This document shows positions 1 to 7,098 of a DNA stretch of 14,171 nt, one piece after another. This DNA is from JAODBQ01 sp038213195. GTDB taxonomy: Bacteria > Actinomycetota > Acidimicrobiia > Acidimicrobiales > Ilumatobacteraceae. The notes under the pieces are model-generated. The model saw only the letters and a list, made by a program, of their open reading frames with translations. It ran no database searches and was not told the origin of the DNA. Position 1 is the first letter of the stretch; every line of letters starts with the position of its first letter. The stretch lies in contig JBBQTN010000135.1 in the NCBI GenBank assembly GCA_038213195.1, positions 1 to 14,171 of the forward strand, written 5' to 3'. The translations under genes and the position numbers were made by a program.

Positions 1-645
1 CGCATCGGGGTTCGACGGGTCCGGGTCTTGGCGCACGAGGTAGTCCGGGTGGCCGCCGCCGACACGGGTGGTCTTCATCCGCCGGTTGGCGGCGAGGTCG
101 GCGGGACCGAGGCACAGCCCTTGCATCCGCGGCGAGGCGGCGCAGATCTCCTCGACGTTGGCGACGCCGCGGGCCGTCTCGAGGATTGCGTGGATCATCA
201 ACGGCTTGGTCAGCTTGGCCTTCGCCTCCAGCTGGGCGAGCAGGCGGTCGACGTAGTGGATGTCCTCCGGCCCCTCGACCTTGGGGATCATGATCACGTC
301 GAGGCGGTCGCCGATCTCGGTGACGAGCGTGGTGAGATCGTCGAGGCCCCACGGCGAGTCGAGGCTGTTGACCCTGGTCCACAGCTGGGTGTCGCCGAAG
401 TCGACCGAGTTGGCGACCTTCACCAGGCCGGCGCGCGCAGCCTCCTTGTCGGCCATCGGGATCGCGTCTTCGAGGTTGCCGAGGATGATGTCGACGGTCG
501 GCACGATCTCCGGCAGCTTGGCGACCATCTTGTCGTTCTGCGGCGGGAAGAAGTGGACGACCCGGCTCGGACGGACCGGGATCTCGCGGAGCGGTTCGGG
601 GGCACCGACGGCCAGTGGCTTGAAGAAGTCTTTCGGGCTGCGCAC
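1..645 (-). CDS. mcl: L-malyl-CoA/beta-methylmalyl-CoA lyase, HpcH/HpaI-CitE family (5' part, 215 codons)
   Basis: The visible 215 residues are the N-terminal part of a CitE-like TIM-barrel lyase; the C-terminus lies beyond the left edge. The family cleaves malyl-CoA to acetyl-CoA and glyoxylate, and beta-methylmalyl-CoA to propionyl-CoA and glyoxylate, in the cytosol. The N-terminus has the block FFKPLAVGAPEPLRE (residues 8-21) followed by VVHFFPPQNDK, which resembles the Chloroflexus malyl-CoA lyase as I remember it. GNLEDAIP (56-63), the CoA-contacting arginine in RVNS (R91), and the two expected Mg2+ ligands E156 (ILETARG) and D183 (GPADLA) are all present. The two ligands are 27 residues apart, as I recall for characterised malyl-CoA lyases. 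The start is GTG at 645; it has no ribosome binding site but a -10-like TAGCCT 8 bases upstream. With the Mcd-like gene nearby, a role in the ethylmalonyl-CoA pathway is likely. Citramalyl-CoA lyase activity is also possible. Confidence 0.88.
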   Translation of the reverse strand, partial: MRSPKDFFKPLAVGAPEPLREIPVRPSRVVHFFPPQNDKMVAKLPEIVPTVDIILGNLEDAIPMADKEAARAGLVKVANSVDFGDTQLWTRVNSLDSPWGLDDLTTLVTEIGDRLDVIMIPKVEGPEDIHYVDRLLAQLEAKAKLTKPLMIHAILETARGVANVEEICAASPRMQGLCLGPADLAANRRMKTTRVGGGHPDYLVRQDPDPSNPDA

Positions 646-653
646 GAGGCCTG

Positions 654-683
654 AGGCTACGACCGGTCGCCGCGACCAGCCAA
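654..683 (-). promoter_or_regulatory. Putative leaderless promoter of mcl (-35 TTGGCT, -10 TAGCCT)
   Basis: On the minus strand TTGGCT (678-683) and TAGCCT (654-659) are 18 bases apart, and the -10-like hexamer ends 8 bases before the GTG start of mcl. Transcription would then begin at or within a base or two of the start codon. The -35 overlaps the bases just before the HAD gene start at 685 on the other strand. The call rests on pattern and spacing only. Confidence 0.4.
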
Positions 684-684
684 G

Positions 685-1371
685 ATGATCGTCGTGGCCG
701 ATCTCGACGCGCTCCTCTTCGACGCCGGTGGTGTGTTCGTGCTCCCCGACCCGACGGTGCTCGGCCCGCTGCTCGCCTACTACGGCGGCGACCCGTCGCT
801 CGACGCCCACGTGCGCGCCCACTACAGGGGCATGGCTGCGAAGAGCGCGGCGGGGAGCGCGGAGACGTCGTGGGTCGACTACGACTGCGCGTACGTGCGC
901 AGCATCGGCGTCGCCGACGGGGAGGTCGAGCACGCGGCGGTCGCGCTGGGCCGGACGCGCAGTGCGCTGCTGTGGCGCTGGCCGATCCCCGACAGCGTCG
1001 CTGCATTGCGCGTACTGCACGCCCGGGGCGTGCCGATCGGGGTGGTCAGCAACGCCAGCGGGCAGATCGCCGAGGTGCTGCGCAGGAGCGGTGTGTGCCA
1101 GGTCGGTCCCGGCGACCACACGCCGGTGCGGGTGATCATCGACAGCCACGTGGTCGGGGTGGCCAAGCCCGACCCGGCGATCTTCGACCACGCCCTGCAC
1201 ATGTTCGACGGGATCGAACGCGGCCGGATCGGTTACGTCGGCGATTCTGTGACGATGGACGTCGGCGGAGCGCGGGCAGCCGGTCTCTTGCCGATCCTGC
1301 TCGACCCGTACGACGATCACCCCGACGCCGACTTCCGCCGGATCAGGTCGCTGCTCGAGCTGGTCAGCTGA
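685..1371 (+). CDS. HAD-superfamily hydrolase (haloacid dehalogenase-like), 228 aa
   Basis: This is a cytosolic HAD-fold hydrolase, probably a small-molecule phosphatase; the substrate cannot be read from the sequence. Motif I is LLFDAGGVF with nucleophile D13. The residue two positions on, normally the acid/base Asp of phosphatases, is glycine (G15). Motif II is the serine in VSNAS (S122), motif III the lysine in AKPDP (K161), and motif IV GDSVTMD (D187, D192), all intact. Residues between about 20 and 100 would form the helical C1-type cap. The ATG at 685 lacks a clear ribosome binding site and is 39 bases from the divergent mcl start. The gene runs convergently into mcd, and its TGA lies inside a large inverted repeat. 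Because it sits between two ethylmalonyl-CoA pathway genes, a housekeeping role linked to that pathway is conceivable, but this is only context. Confidence 0.85.
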   Translation: MIVVADLDALLFDAGGVFVLPDPTVLGPLLAYYGGDPSLDAHVRAHYRGMAAKSAAGSAETSWVDYDCAYVRSIGVADGEVEHAAVALGRTRSALLWRWPIPDSVAALRVLHARGVPIGVVSNASGQIAEVLRRSGVCQVGPGDHTPVRVIIDSHVVGVAKPDPAIFDHALHMFDGIERGRIGYVGDSVTMDVGGARAAGLLPILLDPYDDHPDADFRRIRSLLELVS

Positions 1372-1423
1372 CGCTGGTACGGAAGCTGCTCACAGATGGG
1401 CAGATCCCGTACAAGCGTCAGCT
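1366..1423. terminator. Long inverted repeat between convergent genes, likely bidirectional terminator
   Basis: The left arm 1366-1382 and right arm 1407-1423 match at 16 of 17 positions as an inverted repeat. The 24-base loop contains a second possible stem, CTGCTC with GGGCAG around ACAGAT. The left arm includes the TGA of the HAD gene (1369-1371), and the right arm is about 35 bases beyond the mcd stop on the other strand. There is no T run on either side, which is usual for terminators in GC-rich actinobacteria. Confidence 0.65.
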
Positions 1424-1457
1424 CGGGTGAAGGCTGCCAGCGCAACCGGCGGTGCGG

Positions 1458-3089
1458 TCAGCGTCCGTCGAGGCGGCGGGCGATCACCTTCAGGCACAGG
1501 GTCTCGTCGGCGCCCTCGAAGATGCTGAGCACGCGGGCGTCGACGAACAGCCGGCTGACGGAGTACTCCTCGGCGTAGCCGAAGCCACCGTGAATCTGCA
1601 TCGCCTCACGCGTCACCCACTCGGCGGCCTTGCAGACGTAGGCCTTGACCATGCTCGCCTCGACCGCCCCCTCGCCCTTCGCCATCAGCTTGGCGACGGT
1701 GTAGGCGAACTGCCGGCCCGCCTGGATGAGGATCGCCATCCGCCCGAGCTTGACCCTGGTCAACTGGTAGTCGGCGACCGGGGTGGCGAACACCACCCGG
1801 TTCTGGGCGTAGTCCAACGCGGCCTCGTACGCCGCCTGCATCACCCCGATGGCGCGCGCCGCGGTCTGCAACCGTCCGTTCTCGAAGCCCTCCATCTGGT
1901 AGTAGAAGCCCTTGCCGCGTCCGTTGTCGCCACCGATCAGGTTCGTCGCCGACACCCACCAGTTGTCCAGCGCGACCTCGTAGCTGTGCATCCCGCGGTA
2001 GCCGATGGTGTCGATCGCGCGACCCTCCATCTTCCCGGTCGTGCCACCGGGCAGCGGGTCCTGGGTGAACTCGAAGCCGTGACCTTCGCCGCGTGGCTTG
2101 GGGACGATGAACAGGCTCAGGCCACGGTGACCCTTCTCGGCCGGCTCGCTGCGCGCGAGCAGCATCAGCACGTCGGCGCGTGCACCGAACGTGCACCACG
2201 TCTTGACCCCGTTGATCACGAAACCGGCCTCGCCGCCGGGGCCCTCCGCCTCGGTGGCGGTGACCTTGATCCCGGCGACGTCGCTGCCGAAGTCGGGTTC
2301 TGTGACCGCGACCGCGGCCATCACCTCCGCGCTGGCCAGCTTCGGCAGCCAGCGTTGCTTCTGCTCTTCGGTGCCGCCCTTGACGAGGGCGCGGGTGAGG
2401 ATCTCCGGGCGGGTGATCAGCGAGCCGCCGATGCCGAGCGAGCCGCGGCTGAGCTCCTCGGTGGCGACGACCATCCCCATGTACTCGCCGTCGCCGCCCT
2501 CGCTGAAGCCGTCGTACTCGGCGGGCACGCTGAGCCCGAACGCGCCCATCGCGGCGAGCCCGGAGATCAGCTCCTCGGGGACGTCGGTGTTGTGCCGGTG
2601 GACGTGCTCGGCGACCGGCTTGATCTCCTTGTCGGCGAAGGACCGGAACGAGTCCTGGACCATCTCGAAGTCGCTGTCGAGGTGCCGCGGGCCGGGCCGG
2701 TCGGCGAACGAGGCGATCACCTCGGGCGTTCGGAAGGTCGCCAGGAACGGGTGAGCGGCGCGCATCGGCGCCGGTTCCAGCCCCCACAGCTCCTCCCTGC
2801 CGCACAGCCGGGTGATCAGGTCGTGGACCATCTCCGCCGTGAACGCACACGCCAGACGGCCCTCCAGCTCGCCCTTCGCGCCGTAGTCGAGCAGCGCCCG
2901 GGCCGTCTCGACCTGCGCCGAGGCGTGGGCGAGGTCGTAGGCGAGGACCTGCTGCACGTCCGGACCGCCCGTCGCGGCGAGCTGGCGGACTGCGGCCGCG
3001 ACGACGTCGTGGGCCAGGTCGATCACGTTCGCCGCAGCGCTCAGGTCGGGTGCTGGCAAGGCCGTCTCGGGGGCTTGCGTGCTGGTCAT
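1458..3089 (-). CDS. mcd: (2S)-methylsuccinyl-CoA dehydrogenase-like acyl-CoA dehydrogenase, 543 aa
   Basis: This FAD-dependent acyl-CoA dehydrogenase probably oxidises (2S)-methylsuccinyl-CoA to mesaconyl-CoA in the ethylmalonyl-CoA pathway, passing electrons to ETF. It has an extra N-terminal helical region of about 135 residues (including LAYDLAH and GREELWGLE) before the usual domain. Ordinary family members have about 380-400 residues, while Mcd enzymes have about 550. ACAD signature 1 is TEPDFGSD (around E264). Signature 2 is QIHGGFGYAEEY (from Q498). The C-terminal FEGADE provides a catalytic glutamate at E525. The ATG at 3089 is preferred because TAGCGT ends 7 bases upstream; GTG at 3098 is an in-frame alternative that overlaps that hexamer. 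The Mcl homologue about 800 bases away supports the assignment. A different branched acyl-CoA substrate cannot be excluded. Confidence 0.85.
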   Translation of the reverse strand: MTSTQAPETALPAPDLSAAANVIDLAHDVVAAAVRQLAATGGPDVQQVLAYDLAHASAQVETARALLDYGAKGELEGRLACAFTAEMVHDLITRLCGREELWGLEPAPMRAAHPFLATFRTPEVIASFADRPGPRHLDSDFEMVQDSFRSFADKEIKPVAEHVHRHNTDVPEELISGLAAMGAFGLSVPAEYDGFSEGGDGEYMGMVVATEELSRGSLGIGGSLITRPEILTRALVKGGTEEQKQRWLPKLASAEVMAAVAVTEPDFGSDVAGIKVTATEAEGPGGEAGFVINGVKTWCTFGARADVLMLLARSEPAEKGHRGLSLFIVPKPRGEGHGFEFTQDPLPGGTTGKMEGRAIDTIGYRGMHSYEVALDNWWVSATNLIGGDNGRGKGFYYQMEGFENGRLQTAARAIGVMQAAYEAALDYAQNRVVFATPVADYQLTRVKLGRMAILIQAGRQFAYTVAKLMAKGEGAVEASMVKAYVCKAAEWVTREAMQIHGGFGYAEEYSVSRLFVDARVLSIFEGADETLCLKVIARRLDGR

Positions 3090-3096
3090 GCGGCTC

Positions 3097-3102
3097 ACGC
3101 TA
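3097..3102 (-). promoter_or_regulatory. Putative -10 element (TAGCGT) of mcd, leaderless spacing
   Basis: TAGCGT on the minus strand fits TAnnnT and ends 7 bases before ATG 3089. No Shine-Dalgarno sequence precedes that ATG. No convincing -35 is seen. An imperfect 14-base palindrome (3102-3115) overlaps its upstream edge and could be an operator. Confidence 0.35.
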
Positions 3103-3198
3103 CCGAGGCTTCGGTCGGCGCCCGGTCATCCGTGCCGCGTGCCGGCGAGCGCTGCGGGTTCGACGACGGCCCCGTTTCCGGTGTGGCAGGCTGACACG

Positions 3199-3849
3199 AT
3201 GCCTGGCGAACCGACGGCTCGACTCTGCGTGTACTGCGGCTCCAACGCGGGCACGTCGCCGTCGTTCGCGGCCCTCGCCCAGCAGCTCGGCTCGGCCCTT
3301 GCCCACCGCGGCATCGGCCTCGTCTACGGCGGCGGGCACGTCGGGCTGATGGGCATCGTCGCCGACGCGGCGCTCGCCGCCGGCGGGGAGGTGGTCGGGG
3401 TGATCACCGAGCAGCTGGTCGGTGCCGAGATCGCCCACCCCGGGCTCACCCGCCTCGAGGTGACCAGCACGATGCACGCCCGCAAGGCCCGTCTCAGCGA
3501 GCTGGCCGACGGTTTCCTGGTGCTGCCCGGTGGGTTCGGGACCCTCGACGAGTTCGCCGAGGCGTTGACATGGAACCAGCTGGGGATCATGGCCAAGCCG
3601 GTGGTGCTGGTCGACGTCGACGGGTTCTGGGCGCCGATGTTCGACTGGATGGAGCGTGCCGTCGCCGCCGGCTTCGTCCGGAGCTCGCACCGGATGCTCG
3701 CCCAGCACGCGCACAGCGCCGATGAGGCGATCGCAATGGCGACGGCGCCGGTGCCCGACGTCGGGCACAAGTGGATCGACCGCGACGCAACGCCCGCACC
3801 GGGGATCTCGCGCGACGCGGTGTCGACGCACGGCGAGGCCGGGGACTGA
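3199..3849 (+). CDS. LOG-family protein (cytokinin riboside 5'-monophosphate phosphoribohydrolase type), 216 aa
   Basis: This is a Rossmann-fold protein of the LOG / TIGR00730 family. Characterised members hydrolyse nucleoside 5'-monophosphates (cytokinin ribotides or AMP) to free base and ribose 5-phosphate; older annotation calls them lysine decarboxylases. The signature PGGFGTLDE (residues 110-118, with E118) and the MHxRK-type motif MHARK (92-96) are intact, as is the N-terminal VYCGS and glycine-rich YGGG (43-46). At 216 residues it has typical length plus a short polar C-terminal tail. The ATG at 3199 begins just before the conserved LCVYCGS block; in-frame upstream codons do not look coding. 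Its TGA is 22 bases before the YjbR-type gene, so the two are probably co-transcribed. In bacteria the physiological substrate is often unknown. Confidence 0.9.
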   Translation: MPGEPTARLCVYCGSNAGTSPSFAALAQQLGSALAHRGIGLVYGGGHVGLMGIVADAALAAGGEVVGVITEQLVGAEIAHPGLTRLEVTSTMHARKARLSELADGFLVLPGGFGTLDEFAEALTWNQLGIMAKPVVLVDVDGFWAPMFDWMERAVAAGFVRSSHRMLAQHAHSADEAIAMATAPVPDVGHKWIDRDATPAPGISRDAVSTHGEAGD

Positions 3850-3871
3850 CTGCGGTCGAGAGGAGGTCGAG

Positions 3872-4261
3872 ATGGCGGATCACGACGATGTGCGCCGGAT
3901 CGCGGCGACCCTGCCGGACACGAGCGTCGACTCTGGGCGTTTCGGCGTCTCGGTCGCCAACCGCGGCAAGCAGAAGGGCATCGCCTGGTCGTGGATGGAG
4001 CGGATCGATCCGAAGAAGGCGCGGGTGGTCAACGACTCGGTCCTCGCCGTGCGCGTCGCCGACGTTGGGGAGAAGGAGACGCTGATCGGCGCGAACCCCG
4101 CCGTCTACTTCACCGAGGCGCACTACAACGGCTATCCCGCCGTGCTCGTGCGCCTGGCCGAGATCGACGACGACGAGCTCGCAGAGCTGCTCACCGATGC
4201 GTGGCGGTGCATGGCCCCGAAGGCGCTCGTCAAGCAGTTCGACGACGACCGCGACGCCTGA
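3872..4261 (+). CDS. MmcQ/YjbR family protein (CyaY-like fold), 129 aa
   Basis: This small cytosolic protein of the MmcQ/YjbR family has no firmly known function, though it is often labelled DNA-binding. It begins with a DDVRRIAATLPDT helix and contains the family-type beta-strand region ending in VYFTEAHYNGYPAVLVRL (79-95). It closes with ELLTDAWRCMAPKALVKQF, the usual C-terminal helix with conserved W111 and AP. The start ATG at 3872 has a strong Shine-Dalgarno AGGAGG at 3861-3866, one of the few in this window, which fits an internal operon gene. It follows the LOG gene by 22 bases and converges on kdpE with only 6 bases between the stops. Confidence 0.8.
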   Translation: MADHDDVRRIAATLPDTSVDSGRFGVSVANRGKQKGIAWSWMERIDPKKARVVNDSVLAVRVADVGEKETLIGANPAVYFTEAHYNGYPAVLVRLAEIDDDELAELLTDAWRCMAPKALVKQFDDDRDA

Positions 4262-4272
4262 CGTCGGTCAGG
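4257..4272. terminator. Short perfect hairpin shared by two convergent stop codons
   Basis: CCTGAC (4257-4262) and GTCAGG (4267-4272) form a perfect 6-bp stem with loop GTCG. The TGA of the YjbR-type gene (4259-4261) lies in the left arm and the TGA of kdpE (reverse complement at 4268-4270) in the right arm. It may serve as a minimal bidirectional terminator; the stem is short and has no T run. Confidence 0.35.
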
Positions 4273-4963
4273 GGTTGGGCCCGTCCGGGTAGAAGCGGTA
4301 GCCGATCCCCGGCTCCGTGATGAAGTACCGCGGGCGACCGGGTTCCGGCTCGAGCTTCTTGCGGATCGCCGCGAGGTGGACCCGCAGGTAGTTGGTCTCG
4401 CGCTCGTACTGCGGTCCCCACACGGTCTGGAGCAGCTGGCGCTGGGTGACGAGCCGGCCGGGATGCCGGGCCAGCGCCTCGACGATCGCCCACTCCGTCG
4501 GGGTGAGGTGGGGCGACGGTTCGCGGTCGGTGCGTGCCACCGTCTTGTCGCCCAGATCGAGCACGAAGTGGTGGGTGGTGACGATCGCCTGCTCGGGAAC
4601 CGGCTGGTGGCGGCGCAGCGCGGCGCGCATCCGCGCCAGCACCTCGTCCATCCCGAACGGCTTGGAGACGTAGTCGTCCGCGCCGGCGTCGAGGGCGCGG
4701 ACCTTGTCGCTCTCGGCGTCGCGCACCGAGAGCATGATGATCGGCACCGTGCTCCAGCCGCGCAGCCCGCGCACCACCTCGACGCCGTCGATGCCGGGCA
4801 GCCCGATGTCGAGCAGCACGAGGTCGGGGCGGTGCGAGGCGGCCAGCGCGAGCGCCTCCTCGCCGGAGCCGGCGAGGTCGACGTCGTACCCGCGGGCGAC
4901 GAGGTTGACGCTCAGCGCCTTGCGGATCTGCGGTTCGTCGTCCACGACGAGGATGCGTGTCAT
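4268..4963 (-). CDS. kdpE: KdpE-type OmpR-family response regulator, 231 aa
   Basis: This DNA-binding response regulator is the partner of KdpD and controls potassium-uptake genes. The receiver domain (residues 1-115) has the acidic pocket D8/D9, phosphoacceptor D52 in LLDIGLPG, S79 and K101 in SKPF. The C-terminal winged helix (about 130-226) has HLTPTEWAIVEAL, the recognition-helix region WGPQYERETNYLRVHLAAIRKKLE, and ends in GIGYRF, typical of KdpE. The length matches the family (E. coli about 225). The start ATG (4963) overlaps the kdpD TGA as ATGA, so translation is coupled to kdpD. The gene is intact even though the upstream kdpD frame is interrupted; its expression may depend on ribosomes that restart or read through there. 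Confidence 0.93.
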   Translation of the reverse strand: MTRILVVDDEPQIRKALSVNLVARGYDVDLAGSGEEALALAASHRPDLVLLDIGLPGIDGVEVVRGLRGWSTVPIIMLSVRDAESDKVRALDAGADDYVSKPFGMDEVLARMRAALRRHQPVPEQAIVTTHHFVLDLGDKTVARTDREPSPHLTPTEWAIVEALARHPGRLVTQRQLLQTVWGPQYERETNYLRVHLAAIRKKLEPEPGRPRYFITEPGIGYRFYPDGPNP

Positions 4964-7074
4964 GCGGTGCCCTCCGCGATCGGCAGGATGAACGTGATCG
5001 TCGTACCACCACCGGGCGTGTCGTCCAGCTCCAGCTTCGCACCGGTCGCCTCGACGAACCCGCGGGCGATCGCGAGGCCGAGCCCCGCACCGACGTCGGT
5101 GGACCGGTCGCCGAGCCGCTGGAACGGTTCGAACACCAGCTCGCGCTGCGCGCGGTCGACACCAGGCCCGCGATCGACGACGCGCAGCTCGACGTGGTCG
5201 TTGACGACCGCCGCCTCGATCCGCACCGACCTGTCGGCCGGCGACCACGCCAGTGCGTTGGAGACGACGTTGCCGACAGCGCGTTCCAGCAGCGCTGCGT
5301 CGGTGAGCACGAGCGGGACCGTCTCGGAGACGTCGAGCGAGACGCGGTTCGCCGGCGCATCGAGGTGGTCGAGCGCGGCCGAGACGACGTCCTCGAGCGC
5401 CGTCGCGCGGCGATCGATCTGCATCGCCCCGGCCTGCAGGCGGCTCATGTCGAGCAGGTTGCGGATCACCCGGTCGAGCCGGTCTGCGGCATCGTCGATG
5501 TTCGCGAGCAGCGTGTCGCGGTCGTCGTCGGAGAACGAGACCCGCGCCTCGAGCAGCCCGCTGACCGAGGCCTTGATCGACGCCAGCGGCGTGCGTAGGT
5601 CGTGGGAGACCGCGCGAAGCAGGGCGGTGCGCAGCTCGTTGGCCTGCTCCAACGCGTCGACCGTGGCCGACTCGTGGCGGAGCCGGCGGGCCTCGAGGCC
5701 GAGGGCGAGCTGATCGATGAACGCGTCGAGCACGTTGTGATCGTCGCTGGTGAGGTCGCCGCCGACGAGCACGAGCACCTGATCGCCCGGCTCGTCGAGC
5801 GGCCGGGCCATCCCGATCGTCGGGTCTGGCTCGGCGGGCTGACCGGCGAGGCTTGTGATCGTCCAGCCCGACTCGCCACGATCGAGGACCATCGCCGTGG
5901 TCAGGTCGAACAGAGCGCGCAGCTGGTCGAGCAGATCGGGCAGCGGATCCGCCGAGGAGACGATCGAACCGGCGTTGCGGGCCAGCGCCTTCGCCTCGGC
6001 GCGGGCGCGGCCGGCCTCCCTGGCGCGCCGCGCCGAGCGGTCGACGAGCACGCTGACGACGATCGTGATCGCCACGAAGATCACCAGCGCGACGATGTCG
6101 TCGCCGTTGCTGATGTGCAGCGTGTGCACCGGCGGGGTGAGGAACCAGTTGGTCAGGCCGACAGAGAACACCGAGGCGACGAGGCCGGGACGGATCCCGC
6201 CGGTGGCGGCGACCGCGATGACCAGTGCGAGGTTCAACAGCAGCGCGGTGGACAGGTTGAGGTGCTCGTGGGTGAGCACGAGCACCCAGCACAGGGTCGG
6301 CAGGCCGACCACGCACACGACCCACGCGGCGCGCTCGCGGTCGTGGGGCACGGCGCCGCCGCGGGCGATGCGTGGCAGCTGCAACGGCTCGGCGTCGTCG
6401 GCTCGGGCGGTGGCGATCACGTGCAGGTCGACGCCGTGGGCGCTGCGGCCGAGCGCCGACAGCAGCGAACCGTGGAGCGCGTCCTCCCACCTGCTCCGCC
6501 GCGACGCGCCGAGCACGATCTGGGTGGCTTGCTCCGCGGCGGCGAACGTCGCCAGCGCGCCGGCGACGTCGTCGGCCACCACCTCGCGGTACACCCCGCC
6601 GAGCTCGACGAGCAACGCCCGCTGCCGCTCCAGGTCGCCTGCGGACCGCTGCGTCAGGCCGTCGGCGCGGGCGACGTGCACGCCCACCACCTCGCCGTGA
6701 CGTCCGCTGGCGATGCGTGCGGCGCGGCGGATCAGCACCTCTCCGCCGGGGGCACCGGTGAGCGCGACGACGACGCGCTCGCGGGTCTCCCACGTGGCGG
6801 TGATCGCGTGGTCGGAGAGGTAGCTCTGCAGGTTCTCCTCGACGCGGTCGGCCACCCACAGCAGCGCCAACTCGCGCAGCGCACCGAGGTTGCCGGGGCG
6901 GAAGTAGTTCGCCAGCGCGGCGTCGACCCGATCGGGCGCGTAGACGTTGCCGTGGGCGAGCCGCCGGCGCAGCGCCTCAGGTGTCATGTCGACCAGCTCG
7001 ATCTGGTCGGCGGCGCGCACGAACGCGTCCGGCACGGTCTCGCGCTGGACGACGCCGGTGATCTTCTCGACCAC
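4960..7074 (-). CDS. kdpD: KdpD sensor histidine kinase, 3' part downstream of an in-frame TAG (704 aa from GTG)
   Basis: This is the larger part of KdpD, in the same frame as the 5' part and separated from it by TAG at 7096-7098. From GTG 7074 it holds the end of the KdpD domain (VEKITGVVQRETVP, HGNVYAP), a universal stress-like domain (about 99-222), four close membrane segments (about 248-345), a GAF-like region (about 365-470) and the kinase. The H-box is AVSHDLRTPLASI with H491, the N-box has N606, the G boxes are DRGPGVD and GAGLGLAIA, with EPFQRLGD between them. All kinase motifs look functional. On its own the fragment lacks the Walker motifs that help set kinase/phosphatase balance in known KdpD proteins. 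GTG 7074 is a possible restart codon, without a clear ribosome binding site. It overlaps kdpE by 4 bases. The full reading including the TAG codon would be 837 residues, the usual KdpD size. Confidence 0.9.
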   Translation of the reverse strand: MVEKITGVVQRETVPDAFVRAADQIELVDMTPEALRRRLAHGNVYAPDRVDAALANYFRPGNLGALRELALLWVADRVEENLQSYLSDHAITATWETRERVVVALTGAPGGEVLIRRAARIASGRHGEVVGVHVARADGLTQRSAGDLERQRALLVELGGVYREVVADDVAGALATFAAAEQATQIVLGASRRSRWEDALHGSLLSALGRSAHGVDLHVIATARADDAEPLQLPRIARGGAVPHDRERAAWVVCVVGLPTLCWVLVLTHEHLNLSTALLLNLALVIAVAATGGIRPGLVASVFSVGLTNWFLTPPVHTLHISNGDDIVALVIFVAITIVVSVLVDRSARRAREAGRARAEAKALARNAGSIVSSADPLPDLLDQLRALFDLTTAMVLDRGESGWTITSLAGQPAEPDPTIGMARPLDEPGDQVLVLVGGDLTSDDHNVLDAFIDQLALGLEARRLRHESATVDALEQANELRTALLRAVSHDLRTPLASIKASVSGLLEARVSFSDDDRDTLLANIDDAADRLDRVIRNLLDMSRLQAGAMQIDRRATALEDVVSAALDHLDAPANRVSLDVSETVPLVLTDAALLERAVGNVVSNALAWSPADRSVRIEAAVVNDHVELRVVDRGPGVDRAQRELVFEPFQRLGDRSTDVGAGLGLAIARGFVEATGAKLELDDTPGGGTTITFILPIAEGTA

Positions 7075-7095
7075 GTCGTTGAGCGACTCGAGGTG

Positions 7096-7098
7096 CTA
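7096..7098 (-). other. kdpD: In-frame amber codon in kdpD at a conserved Gln position
   Basis: The minus strand reads ...STVNV-TAG-HLESLNDVVE... with no frame change. From memory, mycobacterial and E. coli KdpD have glutamine here (NIQHLESLND, NVQHLESLND). A single C-to-T change of CAG to TAG explains it. It is codon 126 from ATG 7473. Confidence 0.85.

Noticed and set aside
28..654. A 208-codon plus-strand frame at the left edge
   Set aside because: The opposite strand encodes a clear malyl-CoA lyase with conserved catalytic residues over the same bases.
1452..3194. A 580-codon open frame on the plus strand opposite mcd
   Set aside because: It is a shadow of the acyl-CoA dehydrogenase gene; its composition is artefactual and no motif is visible.
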